Assembly: GCA_900755065.1 (NCBI GenBank)
Contig: CAAEFC010000004.1
Span: 1-49,426 of the forward strand
From: Bacilli bacterium
GTDB lineage: Bacteria; Bacillota_I; Bacilli_A; RFN20; CAG-449
DNA: 49,426 nucleotides
Direction: 5' to 3'
Below, piece after piece: positions 6,263-14,190 of this stretch; the first letter of the stretch is position 1, and the number at the start of each line of letters is the position of its first letter. Under the pieces are notes generated by a model. The model was given only the letters and a program-made list of their open reading frames with translations. It was not told the origin of the DNA and searched no databases. Made by a program: the position numbers and the translations under genes.

Positions 6263-7581
6263 AGAAGAAATATCTGGATCTCAACGTATATGACAGTCTT
6301 CAATTGCGGTTGAAGTTCATTTTTGAAGAGTTCGACAACATTTTCGTCTCTTTTTCCGGAGGAAAGGACAGCGGTCTTCTCCTGAATCTGGTTCTGGATT
6401 TTCAGAAGAAGTACTATCCGAAAAAGAAGATCGGCGTTTTTCATCAGGATTTCGAGGCGCAATACTCGTATACGACGCGGTATGTCGAACGGACGATGGA
6501 GAGAATCAAGGACGATGCCGAATTGTATTGGGTGTGCTTGCCTATGGCTACCCGTACGGCTTTGAGCAATTACCAGATGTTCTGGTATCCGTGGGACGAT
6601 AAAAAAGAGGATCTGTGGATTCGGCCCCGACCGAATTTCGATTACGTGATTACGTTGGAAAACAATCCGATCACGACCTATAAATACAAGATGCATCAGG
6701 AAGACCTTGCCAAACAGTTCGGAAGATGGTACAAATTGTCGCACGGCGATACTTCGACGATCTGCCTTTTGGGAATCCGCGCGGACGAATCGTTGCAAAG
6801 ATACAGCGGATTTCTCAATAAAAAGAACCGTTACAAAGGACGATGCTGGATCACCAATCAGTTTAAAAACGTCTGGTGCGGGTCGCCGATGTACGACTGG
6901 TCGGTTTCGGACGTCTGGCACGCCATCTACCGGAACAATTACGAATACAACAGCCTGTACGATATGTTCTATCTGGCCGGACTCAAACCTTCTTTGATGC
7001 GGGTGGCTTCGCCGTTCAACGACTACGCGAAGGAAAGCCTGAACCTGTACCGCGTCATCGAACCGGAGACGTGGATCCGCCTGTTAGGAAGAGTCCGGGG
7101 CGTCAATTTCGGAAACATCTACGGTAAGACAAAGGCACTGGGATACCGGAATATCACGTTACCCGAAGGACATACGTGGGAATCCTATACGAAATTCTTG
7201 CTTTCGACGTTACCGAAGCGAATCCGGAACAACTACATCAACCGTTTTCAAACATCGATCCGTTTCTGGCATACGGTCGGAGGCGGTCTCGAAGAAGAGA
7301 CGATCGCCGAACTCGAAGAGCACGGCTATCCGATCCGCCGGAACGGGTTTTCCAACTACACGATTTTCAAAAACACGCGGGTGATTTTCGTGGATAAAAT
7401 ACCCGACCATACCGATGATATCAAAACCTCCAAAGATATTCCGAGTTGGAAACGAATGTGTTACTGTATCCTGAAAAACGATCACATCTGCCGGTTTATG
7501 GGCTTCGGGTTGACCCGGGAACAGCAGAGGAAAATCGATGTGATCAAGAAAAAATACGAAAGTCTGGTGAAAAGCGAATGA
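6253..7581 (+). CDS. IbrA-like PAPS-reductase-superfamily protein (DUF3440 type)
   Basis: 442 residues. The ATP-pyrophosphatase loop SGGKDS is at residues 35-40, the hallmark of the PAPS reductase/DndC superfamily. The rest (RIKDDAELYWVCLPMATRTA, SVSDVWHAIY and a long C-terminal DUF3440-like part) matches IbrA of Escherichia coli rather than assimilatory CysH. The start could be ATG 6253 or 6259; neither has a good ribosome site. The stop overlaps the next start (ATGA at 7578-7581), so the two genes form an operon. In E. coli, IbrA and IbrB are regulators of immunoglobulin-binding genes, and the biochemistry is unknown. No sulfate-assimilation genes lie nearby. Confidence 0.8.
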   Translation: MAMKKKYLDLNVYDSLQLRLKFIFEEFDNIFVSFSGGKDSGLLLNLVLDFQKKYYPKKKIGVFHQDFEAQYSYTTRYVERTMERIKDDAELYWVCLPMATRTALSNYQMFWYPWDDKKEDLWIRPRPNFDYVITLENNPITTYKYKMHQEDLAKQFGRWYKLSHGDTSTICLLGIRADESLQRYSGFLNKKNRYKGRCWITNQFKNVWCGSPMYDWSVSDVWHAIYRNNYEYNSLYDMFYLAGLKPSLMRVASPFNDYAKESLNLYRVIEPETWIRLLGRVRGVNFGNIYGKTKALGYRNITLPEGHTWESYTKFLLSTLPKRIRNNYINRFQTSIRFWHTVGGGLEEETIAELEEHGYPIRRNGFSNYTIFKNTRVIFVDKIPDHTDDIKTSKDIPSWKRMCYCILKNDHICRFMGFGLTREQQRKIDVIKKKYESLVKSE

Positions 7582-8138
7582 AAAAATTCAAAAGTCCGGT
7601 GTACAACGTTGTTTCCGTGCCGATCGAAAAAGTCGTGCCCAACGACTACAATCCGAATTTCGTCGCCCCTCCGGAGATGAAACTTCTTTACGACAGCATC
7701 AAAGAAGACGGATATACGATGCCGATTGTCTGCTACTACGATAAAGCAGAAGACAAATACATCATCGTCGACGGGTTTCACCGGTATCGGGTAATGCTGG
7801 ATTACAAAGACATCTACGAACGCGAACAGGGAATGCTACCGGTTTCGGTGATCGAAAAAAACCTCGATCAGAGAATCGCCTCCACGATTCGGCACAACCG
7901 GGCGCGGGGAAGCCACAACGTCGATCTGATGAGCAATATCATCAAGGAATTGCACGATCTCGGTCGATCGGATGCGTGGATATCGAAGCATTTAGGAATG
8001 GATCGGGACGAAATTCTGCGTTTAAAGCAGATCACCGGATTGGCCGACTTGTTCAAAGACACCGAATTCGGTCAGAGTTGGGAACCTTTCGACATCGAAT
8101 CGGAGTTGAAGGACGAAGTGGAAGTACCGGCGAAATAG
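7578..8138 (+). CDS. IbrB-like ParB/Srx-fold protein
   Basis: 186 residues from ATG 7578, which overlaps the stop of the IbrA-like gene. A ParB-like fold is shown by VVPNDYNPN and by VDGFHRYR at 64-71, the position of the ParB/DndB-type DGxHR nucleotide-binding motif. The second half has a helical DNA-binding-like segment (NRARGSHNVDLM, ISKHLGMDRDEILRLKQITG), as in IbrB. The partner of IbrA-type proteins in bacteria and phages is usually such a ParB-like gene. A longer in-frame start at 7446 lies inside the previous gene and is rejected. An intrinsic terminator follows at 8154. Confidence 0.8.
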   Translation: MKKFKSPVYNVVSVPIEKVVPNDYNPNFVAPPEMKLLYDSIKEDGYTMPIVCYYDKAEDKYIIVDGFHRYRVMLDYKDIYEREQGMLPVSVIEKNLDQRIASTIRHNRARGSHNVDLMSNIIKELHDLGRSDAWISKHLGMDRDEILRLKQITGLADLFKDTEFGQSWEPFDIESELKDEVEVPAK

Positions 8139-8153
8139 GCTGAATCCGAAGTA

Positions 8154-8186
8154 AAGACTTCTTTGACTCGAAGAAGTCTTTTTTTT
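8154..8186 (+). terminator. Intrinsic terminator after the IbrA/B-like operon
   Basis: A 10-bp perfect stem AAGACTTCTT/AAGAAGTCTT (8154-8163 with 8171-8180) is followed by a T-run. Confidence 0.9.
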
Positions 8187-8275
8187 CATCGGAAACCGGA
8201 CAGACGAATCCGACGCCCGTCGATAAAAAAGGCGATCATAAATATGTATATTTATGAAAAAACGAGCGTTTAGCA

Positions 8276-8304
8276 TTGGAATTGCATTTTAATTAGTATA
8301 TAAT
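8276..8304 (+). promoter_or_regulatory. Promoter of the DUF1934-argS-rpoE operon
   Basis: TTGGAA (8276-8281), 17-bp spacer, perfect TATAAT (8299-8304). The start site would be near 8311, only 2-11 nt before the possible start codons. Confidence 0.75.
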
Positions 8305-8315
8305 CTTTCACGGTG

Positions 8316-8747
8316 ATGAATATGGCAAATCGCTTGGCGGCGCTTACGCTGTCCGTAAGGGATTATTCGACAGACGAGCGCGCGGAAGTCCGTTTCAACG
8401 GCGAAGTCGTTTCGCTCGACGATTCCGGGAAAGTCAACATCTATCGTTTTTTTGAAACCGAAAACGGAACGATGATGGTGACGGTCGATTATTCAAAAGA
8501 AAAGATCGTCGTCCGGGAACAAAGCGAAACGGTTTTGCTCTCGCTGGAACTGAGCAAAGACCTGTTCGGGAACGTGAGTTATCGGATCGACGGGAATCGG
8601 CTCGATCTCCGTTCAAAGATGAAACGCTTTGAAACGGCCGACGGTTCGATCTGCATGGAATACGATCTTTTTGCTTCCGACGATTTGCAACATCCTTTGA
8701 CTTGCAATCAGGTCGAAATTCGTTGTGAGGTGATCAAACCATGTTAG
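8316..8747 (+). CDS. DUF1934 (YwiB-like) beta-barrel protein
   Basis: About 143 residues of unknown function, with the alternating pattern of the lipocalin-like DUF1934 family whose members sit beside argS in Bacilli. Possible starts are GTG 8313, ATG 8316 and ATG 8322. The promoter places transcription start near 8311, so the message would be leaderless or nearly so, with no room for a normal ribosome site. The stop codon lies inside the start of argS (ATG 8741; overlap 7 nt), so the two are translationally coupled. The function is not known. Confidence 0.75.
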   Translation: MNMANRLAALTLSVRDYSTDERAEVRFNGEVVSLDDSGKVNIYRFFETENGTMMVTVDYSKEKIVVREQSETVLLSLELSKDLFGNVSYRIDGNRLDLRSKMKRFETADGSICMEYDLFASDDLQHPLTCNQVEIRCEVIKPC

Positions 8748-10369
8748 ATATGGAAAAAGAACTGAAAGGATTGATTCGGGCGGCTTTGAACCGAATGGGG
8801 ACGGAAGTCGACGAAGATGCGATCGTGATCGAAATCTGCAAGGAAAAGAGTCACGGGGATTACGCTTCGACTGTCGCTTTGCAGTTGGCAAGAACGTTGC
8901 ATCGGTCTCCGCGTGCGATTGCAGAGAATCTGGCGGAAAACATAAAGGGCGATTTCATCGAGAAAGTGGAAGTCGCCGGCCCGGGATTCATCAATTTTTT
9001 CGTTAAAAAGAATTCTCTTTCTTCGGTGATACCGACGATTCTGGAACAGGGCGATCATTACGGGGACGGCGCTCCGCACAAGGAAAGAGTCAATGTCGAA
9101 TTCGTTTCGGCCAATCCGACGGGAAATCTTCACTTGGGACACGCCCGTTGCGCCGCGATCGGAGACAGCATCTGCCGGATTTACCGGAAAGCGGGTTACG
9201 ATATCACCAGGGAGTATTACGTCAATGACGCGGGAAATCAGATCGATCATCTGGCCGAATCGATCAAGGTTCGTTATCACGAACTTTTAGGGGATTATTC
9301 CCTGACGATGCCGGAAGACGGCTATCACGGGAAGGAACTGATCGAAACCGCGCGAAAGATCGTCGAAGAAGTGCAGGATCGTTATCTTGGCGACGACGCT
9401 TCGGCCGATGCCTATTTCAAATCCAGAGGAACGCAATTGGAATTGGAAAAACTGATCCGCGATTTGCAGGATTTCCGGGTCGATTTCGATGTCTTTACCA
9501 GCGAATTAGCCATTCGTAAGGCCGGAAAGGTCGAAGAAGTACTGGAACTTCTGAAACCGTATCTCTATGAAAAAGACGGCGCGGTTTTCCTGAAAACGAC
9601 CGCGATCAAGGACGACAAAGACCGGGTGGTAATCAAGAGCGACGGCGCATATACTTATCTGCTTCCGGATATCGCGTATCATCGGGATAAAAAGCAAAGA
9701 GGCTTCGACCGTCTGGTCGATTGTCTGGGCGCCGATCATCACGGTTACGTCGACCGTCTGAAAGCGAGTTTGGCGATGATGGGCTATTGCGCCGACGATC
9801 TCGACGTGGAACTGATCCAGATGGTCCGGCTTTTCAAGGACGGGCAGGAATACAAGATGAGCAAGCGGACCGGCAACGCCATCAGCCTGAAAGAACTCTG
9901 CGAAGAAGTCGGGGTCGACGCGGTCCGGTATTTCTTCGTCTCACGCGCGGCATCGTCTCATCTGGATTTCGATCTGGATCTGGCGAAAAAAATGGAATCA
10001 TCCAATCCGGTCTATTACGCCCAGTACGCCCACGCGCGGCTCTCGGCCGTTCTGGAAAAAGGAAAGTCGTACGAGTGGAAAGTCGCGGATTCCGTTTTGA
10101 CGGGAGAAAAAGAAGTGAACCTGATGAAAGTTCTGTCTTCTTTCCCGAAAGAAGTGAGTTTAAGCGCCGAATCGCGCTCGCCGTACAAGATCGCCAATTA
10201 CGTGCAGAAACTGGCGACCGCCGTGCACGAATTCTATCAGGACTGCCGGATCGTCGACGAAACGAATCTTCCGCTGACGTCGTCGAGGCTGGCTTTGGCG
10301 AAAGCGAGTGAAATCGTCTTGAAAAACGCATTGGATTTGATCGGTGTCAGCGCACCGGAAAAGATGTAA
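8741..10369 (+). CDS. argS: Arginyl-tRNA synthetase
   Basis: 542 residues. This class I aminoacyl-tRNA synthetase charges tRNA-Arg. It has an N-terminal Add-1 domain, then the HIGH-type motif as HLGH at 131-134 (SANPTGNLHLGH), the KMSK motif at 372-375 (YKMSKRTGN), and a C-terminal DALR anticodon-binding domain (YAQYAHARL). The start is ATG 8741, overlapping the DUF1934 gene, with GAGGTG upstream. rpoE follows 14 nt downstream behind GGGGAGG. The argS-rpoE-fba order resembles the Bacillus arrangement, minus pyrG. Confidence 0.97.
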   Translation: MLDMEKELKGLIRAALNRMGTEVDEDAIVIEICKEKSHGDYASTVALQLARTLHRSPRAIAENLAENIKGDFIEKVEVAGPGFINFFVKKNSLSSVIPTILEQGDHYGDGAPHKERVNVEFVSANPTGNLHLGHARCAAIGDSICRIYRKAGYDITREYYVNDAGNQIDHLAESIKVRYHELLGDYSLTMPEDGYHGKELIETARKIVEEVQDRYLGDDASADAYFKSRGTQLELEKLIRDLQDFRVDFDVFTSELAIRKAGKVEEVLELLKPYLYEKDGAVFLKTTAIKDDKDRVVIKSDGAYTYLLPDIAYHRDKKQRGFDRLVDCLGADHHGYVDRLKASLAMMGYCADDLDVELIQMVRLFKDGQEYKMSKRTGNAISLKELCEEVGVDAVRYFFVSRAASSHLDFDLDLAKKMESSNPVYYAQYAHARLSAVLEKGKSYEWKVADSVLTGEKEVNLMKVLSSFPKEVSLSAESRSPYKIANYVQKLATAVHEFYQDCRIVDETNLPLTSSRLALAKASEIVLKNALDLIGVSAPEKM

Positions 10370-10383
10370 GGGGAGGAAAAATT

Positions 10384-10770
10384 ATGTCAAACAAATCAAT
10401 CTTGGATATGGCTTACGACGTGATCGTCGCCAACGATTCGCCGATTGCCTTCGGCGAACTCTGGAATCGCATCGCGCAGATGGAAAATCTGGACAAGAAA
10501 GGAAAGATCGGGAAATTCTACACCGACCTTCTCACCGACGGCCGTTTCGTCAATCTCGGGGACAACCATTGGGATATCCGCGCGAAATACACCTATGACA
10601 AGGCGCATATCGATATGGGCGACTGCTATACCGACGAGGAAGAAGAGGAAAGCGAAGATCCGGAAGACCTTTTGGTCGAAAAAGAAGACGACGAGGAAGA
10701 GTACCAGGGCGAAGCGGAAGAAGAAGAGGGCGAATTCGGAACGGATTCTGAGGCTTCCGAAGAGTTGTAA
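10384..10770 (+). CDS. rpoE: RNA polymerase delta subunit
   Basis: 128 residues. The N-terminal 75 residues form the HARE-HTH/RpoE globular domain (SILDMAYDVI, ELWNRIAQ, GKFYTDLLTDGRFV, WDIRAKY). The remainder is a very acidic tail of Glu and Asp, the hallmark of the Bacillota delta subunit, which promotes RNA polymerase recycling and promoter selectivity. GGGGAGG lies ahead of ATG 10384. It is probably the last gene of the operon with argS. Confidence 0.95.
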   Translation: MSNKSILDMAYDVIVANDSPIAFGELWNRIAQMENLDKKGKIGKFYTDLLTDGRFVNLGDNHWDIRAKYTYDKAHIDMGDCYTDEEEEESEDPEDLLVEKEDDEEEYQGEAEEEEGEFGTDSEASEEL

Positions 10771-10799
10771 TAGCCAGATTCAAAAAAGTGTGCTATACT
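10771..10799 (+). promoter_or_regulatory. Promoter of fba
   Basis: An extended -10, TGCTATACT (10791-10799), with a weak -35, TAGCCA (10771-10776), 17 bp upstream. The AGGAGG site for fba is at 10818-10823. Confidence 0.6.
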
Positions 10800-10834
10800 G
10801 ATATTGTCGTAATCAACAGGAGGAATAAAAAGAT

Positions 10835-11689
10835 ATGGCATTAGTTTCAATGAAAGAAATGCTCATCAAAGCAAGAGAAGGACACTATGCGGTCGGTCAG
10901 TTCAACATCAACAATCTGGAATGGACGGGCGCGATCCTCGACAAGTGTCAGGAACTGAAAGCCCCGGTCATTCTCGGCGTTTCCGAAGGGGCGATGAGAT
11001 ACATGGGCGGCTGGAATACGATCGTCGGAATGGTCAGAGGATACATCATCGATAAGAATATCACCATTCCTGTGGCGCTTCATCTGGATCACGGTTCTTC
11101 GTTTGAAGCCTGCAAGGCGGCGATCGACGCCGGATTTACTTCGGTCATGATCGACGCATCGCATCACGAATTTGAAGAAAACATCGCGATCACCAAAAAG
11201 GTCGTCGATTACGCTCATCTCAGAGGGGTGTCGGTCGAAGCCGAATTGGGAAAAGTCGGCGGTCAGGAAGATGATGTCGTGGCCGAATCGATGTATGCCG
11301 ATCCGCAAGAATGCAAGGAACTGGTCGAAAGAACCCATATCGATGCGTTGGCGCCGGCTCTGGGATCGGTGCACGGTCCGTATCACGGCGAACCGAAACT
11401 CGGATTTAAGGAAATGGCGTATATCAACGATCTGCTCAAAATGCCGTTGGTGCTTCACGGCGGTTCGGGCATTCCGGACGAACAGTTGCGCAAAGCCATC
11501 GATCGCGGAACGGCGAAGATCAACGTCAATACGGAATCGCAGCAGGCCTGGACGGCGATTGTCCGGAAAGTCATCGCGGAAAACGCCACCGTCTATGATC
11601 CGCGCAAAGTGATCGGACCGGGTAAAAAAGGAATCGCCGACGTCGTGGAAGCCAAGTGCAAGGTTTTCGGTTGCATCGACAAAGCGTAG
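10835..11689 (+). CDS. fba: Class II fructose-1,6-bisphosphate aldolase
   Basis: 284 residues. This zinc-dependent aldolase cleaves fructose-1,6-bisphosphate into glyceraldehyde-3-phosphate and dihydroxyacetone phosphate in glycolysis. HLDHGSS contains catalytic Asp85 and zinc ligand His86. SHHEFEEN, VHGPYHGEPKL (zinc ligand His), LHGGSGI and INVNTESQ are typical of the class IIA/B family from Bacillota. The start is ATG 10835, with AGGAGG 11 nt upstream. It is monocistronic: its own promoter lies upstream and an intrinsic terminator begins 11 nt after the stop. Confidence 0.97.
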   Translation: MALVSMKEMLIKAREGHYAVGQFNINNLEWTGAILDKCQELKAPVILGVSEGAMRYMGGWNTIVGMVRGYIIDKNITIPVALHLDHGSSFEACKAAIDAGFTSVMIDASHHEFEENIAITKKVVDYAHLRGVSVEAELGKVGGQEDDVVAESMYADPQECKELVERTHIDALAPALGSVHGPYHGEPKLGFKEMAYINDLLKMPLVLHGGSGIPDEQLRKAIDRGTAKINVNTESQQAWTAIVRKVIAENATVYDPRKVIGPGKKGIADVVEAKCKVFGCIDKA

Positions 11690-11700
11690 TTTGATTGTGC

Positions 11701-11728
11701 AAGAGTCCTCTTTCGGGACTCTTCTTTT
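11701..11728 (+). terminator. Intrinsic terminator after fba
   Basis: AAGAGTCC/GGACTCTT stem (11701-11708 with 11716-11723), then a pyrimidine-rich tail. Confidence 0.8.
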
Positions 11729-11742
11729 ATGGAGAAGAAAAA

Positions 11743-12678
11743 ATGTATCAGGAAGTATGGAATAAGATCAAGGCTTACGACTCGATCGTGATTTTCGGCC
11801 ATGTCAATCCCGACGGGGATTGCTACGGCTCTCAGATCGGTCTGAGACAAGCCATTAAAGACAATTTCAAAGGAAAGAACGTGTACGCCGTCGGAAGCGG
11901 ATTCCCGCGTTTAGCCCCGTTGTTAGGGGAACTCGATTGCGTCGAAGACGAGGTGATCGCCCGATCGTTAGCCATCGTCGTCGATACGTCTAACCGGGAC
12001 CGGGTGGAAGATCAGCGTTTCCGTCAGGCCATCGACGTGATCAAGATCGATCATCACATCGCACAGGAACACTTCGGAAATCCCGAACTTCTGGAAACCG
12101 AACGAGTATCCTGCACGGAATTGCTGACCGAAATGCTTTTGGACAATTCCGCGACGATTTCGACGGAAGCGGCGCAGGGGCTGTTTTTGGGCTTAATCAC
12201 CGATTCCGGTCGGTTTCTGTATCAGCCGATTCGCCCGGAGACCTACTTTTTAGCGGGAAAACTCGTCGAAACGGGCTTCGACTGTCAGAAACTTTACGAC
12301 GCTCTGTACGAAGTGGACGAAAAACTGCTCCGCCTGAAAGGCTATATCTATTCGCACTATCGGAAAACCGAGAAAAACATCGCCTATCTGGTACTTCCGA
12401 AAGAGGATCTGAAAGCGTTGGACGTCGATTTTAATCTGGCGGCCTCGCAGGTGAATTCCATTGCCAATATCAAAGGCTGTCCGGCCTGGGTTTTCTTTTC
12501 GGAAAGCGAAAGCGGAATCGTCCGAGTGGAATTCCGAAGCAAGGATCTGAACGTTCAGGAATGCGCCGCGAAATTCGGCGGAGGCGGACATCTTCATGCT
12601 TCCGGGTGCCGTTTGGACGCATTGGAAGATTACCGATGCGTGCTGGAAGTTCTGGATCGGGCGGTTGCGGAACAATGA
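11743..12678 (+). CDS. nrnA: DHH phosphoesterase, NrnA-like (oligoribonuclease / pAp phosphatase)
   Basis: 311 residues. The DHH domain has HVNPDGDCYGS, VDTSNRDR and the IDHHIA motif, and the C-terminal DHHA1 domain has GGGGHLHASG. In Bacillus, NrnA degrades 2-5 nt RNAs and dephosphorylates pAp. The start is ATG 11743 behind GGAGAAG; the frame opens further upstream, but only across the fba terminator. The stop overlaps the next gene's ATG (ATGA at 12675-12678), coupling it to a CysQ-like phosphatase, which fits a shared role in removing pAp. Confidence 0.85.
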   Translation: MYQEVWNKIKAYDSIVIFGHVNPDGDCYGSQIGLRQAIKDNFKGKNVYAVGSGFPRLAPLLGELDCVEDEVIARSLAIVVDTSNRDRVEDQRFRQAIDVIKIDHHIAQEHFGNPELLETERVSCTELLTEMLLDNSATISTEAAQGLFLGLITDSGRFLYQPIRPETYFLAGKLVETGFDCQKLYDALYEVDEKLLRLKGYIYSHYRKTEKNIAYLVLPKEDLKALDVDFNLAASQVNSIANIKGCPAWVFFSESESGIVRVEFRSKDLNVQECAAKFGGGGHLHASGCRLDALEDYRCVLEVLDRAVAEQ

Positions 12679-13454
12679 CCAGAGAACTGTACGCGATGCT
12701 CTACGCATCCAAGGCGGCGGAAGAAAAAATCATGGAAATCTATCGCGCCGGATTTGAAGTGGAAATCAAAGAGGACGATTCTCCGGTTACCCTGGCGGAT
12801 AAGACCGCGGATCGGATTATCCGGGAAATTCTGCAACGCGATTTTCCGGATTACGGCTTTCTGACCGAAGAGAGTACCGACGATCGAAGCCGTCTGAAAA
12901 AAGAATCCATTTTCGTGGTCGATCCGGTTGACGGCACGAAGGATTTCGTGAAGAAAAACGGTCAGTTCACGACGAATATCGCATGGGTTTTCAAAAACGA
13001 AGTCATCGCCGGAGTCGTCAATCTTCCTTCTACGGGCGAGACGTATTTCGCTCTGAAAAACGGCGGCGCGTATTACGTTTCTCCCGACGGAAAAACGGAA
13101 AGAATTCACGTCAACGGCAAGACGGATCGGCTGACGATGCTGGTTTCCAATTTTCATACCACCGAAGAGGAAACATCGATTTTTGAAAATAACCGCGACC
13201 GCATCGAAAAAATCGAACACTTCGGTTCGGCGATCAAGGCGTGCCGCATCGCACACGGACTCGCGGAAGTCTCCTTCCGCCTGAACGGCCATACCAAAGA
13301 ATGGGATACCGCGGCCAGTCAGATCATCGTTCAGGAAGCCGGGGGAATTTTCGCTCAACCTGATCTGACGCCGATCCGTTACAACCGCGAAGATGTCTAT
13401 AACCGTGAGGGATTCGTCGTCCTGAACCGGATTGAAAATTTATTCCATAAATAA
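12675..13454 (+). CDS. cysQ: CysQ-like 3'(2'),5'-bisphosphate nucleotidase (inositol monophosphatase fold)
   Basis: 259 residues. Metal-binding signatures are LTEES, VDPVDGTKDFV and EWDTAAS near the C-terminus. The text after DPVDGT (KDFVKKNGQFTTNIA) is closer to CysQ than to inositol monophosphatase proper. Expected reaction: pAp to AMP plus phosphate. The start, ATG 12675, overlaps the nrnA stop, and ATGs further upstream are inside nrnA. It could also act on inositol phosphates. The downstream hairpin at 13458-13508 is both its likely terminator and the start of the next gene. Confidence 0.82.
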   Translation: MTRELYAMLYASKAAEEKIMEIYRAGFEVEIKEDDSPVTLADKTADRIIREILQRDFPDYGFLTEESTDDRSRLKKESIFVVDPVDGTKDFVKKNGQFTTNIAWVFKNEVIAGVVNLPSTGETYFALKNGGAYYVSPDGKTERIHVNGKTDRLTMLVSNFHTTEEETSIFENNRDRIEKIEHFGSAIKACRIAHGLAEVSFRLNGHTKEWDTAASQIIVQEAGGIFAQPDLTPIRYNREDVYNREGFVVLNRIENLFHK

Positions 13455-13457
13455 GAG

Positions 13458-13508
13458 GGTATCCGCATATATTTTCATGAGAGGAAATGGCATGCGGATA
13501 CCTTTTTT
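13458..13508 (+). terminator. Terminator hairpin whose 3' arm is the yunB start
   Basis: An 11-bp perfect stem, GGTATCCGCAT (13458-13468) and ATGCGGATACC (13492-13502), with a 23-nt loop is followed by six Ts. The 3' arm is the ATG and first codons of the next gene, and its ribosome site (GAGAGGA) lies in the loop. It can end cysQ transcripts and hide the yunB start codon. Confidence 0.8.
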
Positions 13509-14190
13509 AACCCGAATCACGATCACGATGATGCTCTTGACCGTCACCGTATCTTGTTTTTTCGCCGGTTTTAAAAAGAATCTGGAAAAAACCTATGAAA
13601 ATCTGGCGCTGGTTCAGACAAAGAGCATCGTGACCAAGATCATCAATCAGGTCGTCGTCGATCAGATGAGCCTGTCGAGCATCGAAATCGATTACAGCAA
13701 GGAAGAGTACGTCTCTTACGACGTGAATCAGATCAACCGGATGGTCAGCAGTCTCTCCTCTCAGATCGTCAATGTTCTCGGCGACATCAATCACAGCAAC
13801 TATGCCGGATTGCTCAACGTCAATCTGAACCGTTACGACGCTTACCCGGGAATCGTTTACGAAATGGAATTAGGAAAACTCTTCAACAACTTCTTTTTCA
13901 ATTCGTTGGGAAGCAAGTATCCGATTAAATTCACGCTGGCCGGCGACGTACTCGCCCGAACCGATCTCACCGTCGAAGAATTCGGAATCAACAATGCGCT
14001 CGTAAGTCTGAATATGCTGCTTTCGTTCGATTTCAGTCTGATTCTGCCGCTGACGACCAAACTGGATCAGATCGACGTCAAAATTCCTCTGAGCATCATG
14101 ATGATCGAGGGAGACGTTCCCTCTTTTCTGTACGGCACGCACGTCGTCGAAGGAGCGAATTCTTACATCATCGAGGTGGAACGACTATGA
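13492..14190 (+). CDS. yunB: YunB-like sporulation-associated protein
   Basis: 232 residues with an N-terminal membrane or signal segment (residues 7-22), then an extracellular-type domain. PIKFTLAGDVLARTDL and EEFGINNALVSL followed by LILPLTT resemble the conserved core of YunB, a mother-cell sporulation protein of Bacilli. The start is ATG 13492, 6 nt after GAGAGGA; ATG 13477 lacks a site. The start codon lies in the 3' arm of a terminator hairpin. The stop overlaps the yutH-like ATG (ATGA). In Bacillus, yunB and the yut genes are neighbours, which supports the call. Confidence 0.65.
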   Translation: MRIPFLTRITITMMLLTVTVSCFFAGFKKNLEKTYENLALVQTKSIVTKIINQVVVDQMSLSSIEIDYSKEEYVSYDVNQINRMVSSLSSQIVNVLGDINHSNYAGLLNVNLNRYDAYPGIVYEMELGKLFNNFFFNSLGSKYPIKFTLAGDVLARTDLTVEEFGINNALVSLNMLLSFDFSLILPLTTKLDQIDVKIPLSIMMIEGDVPSFLYGTHVVEGANSYIIEVERL

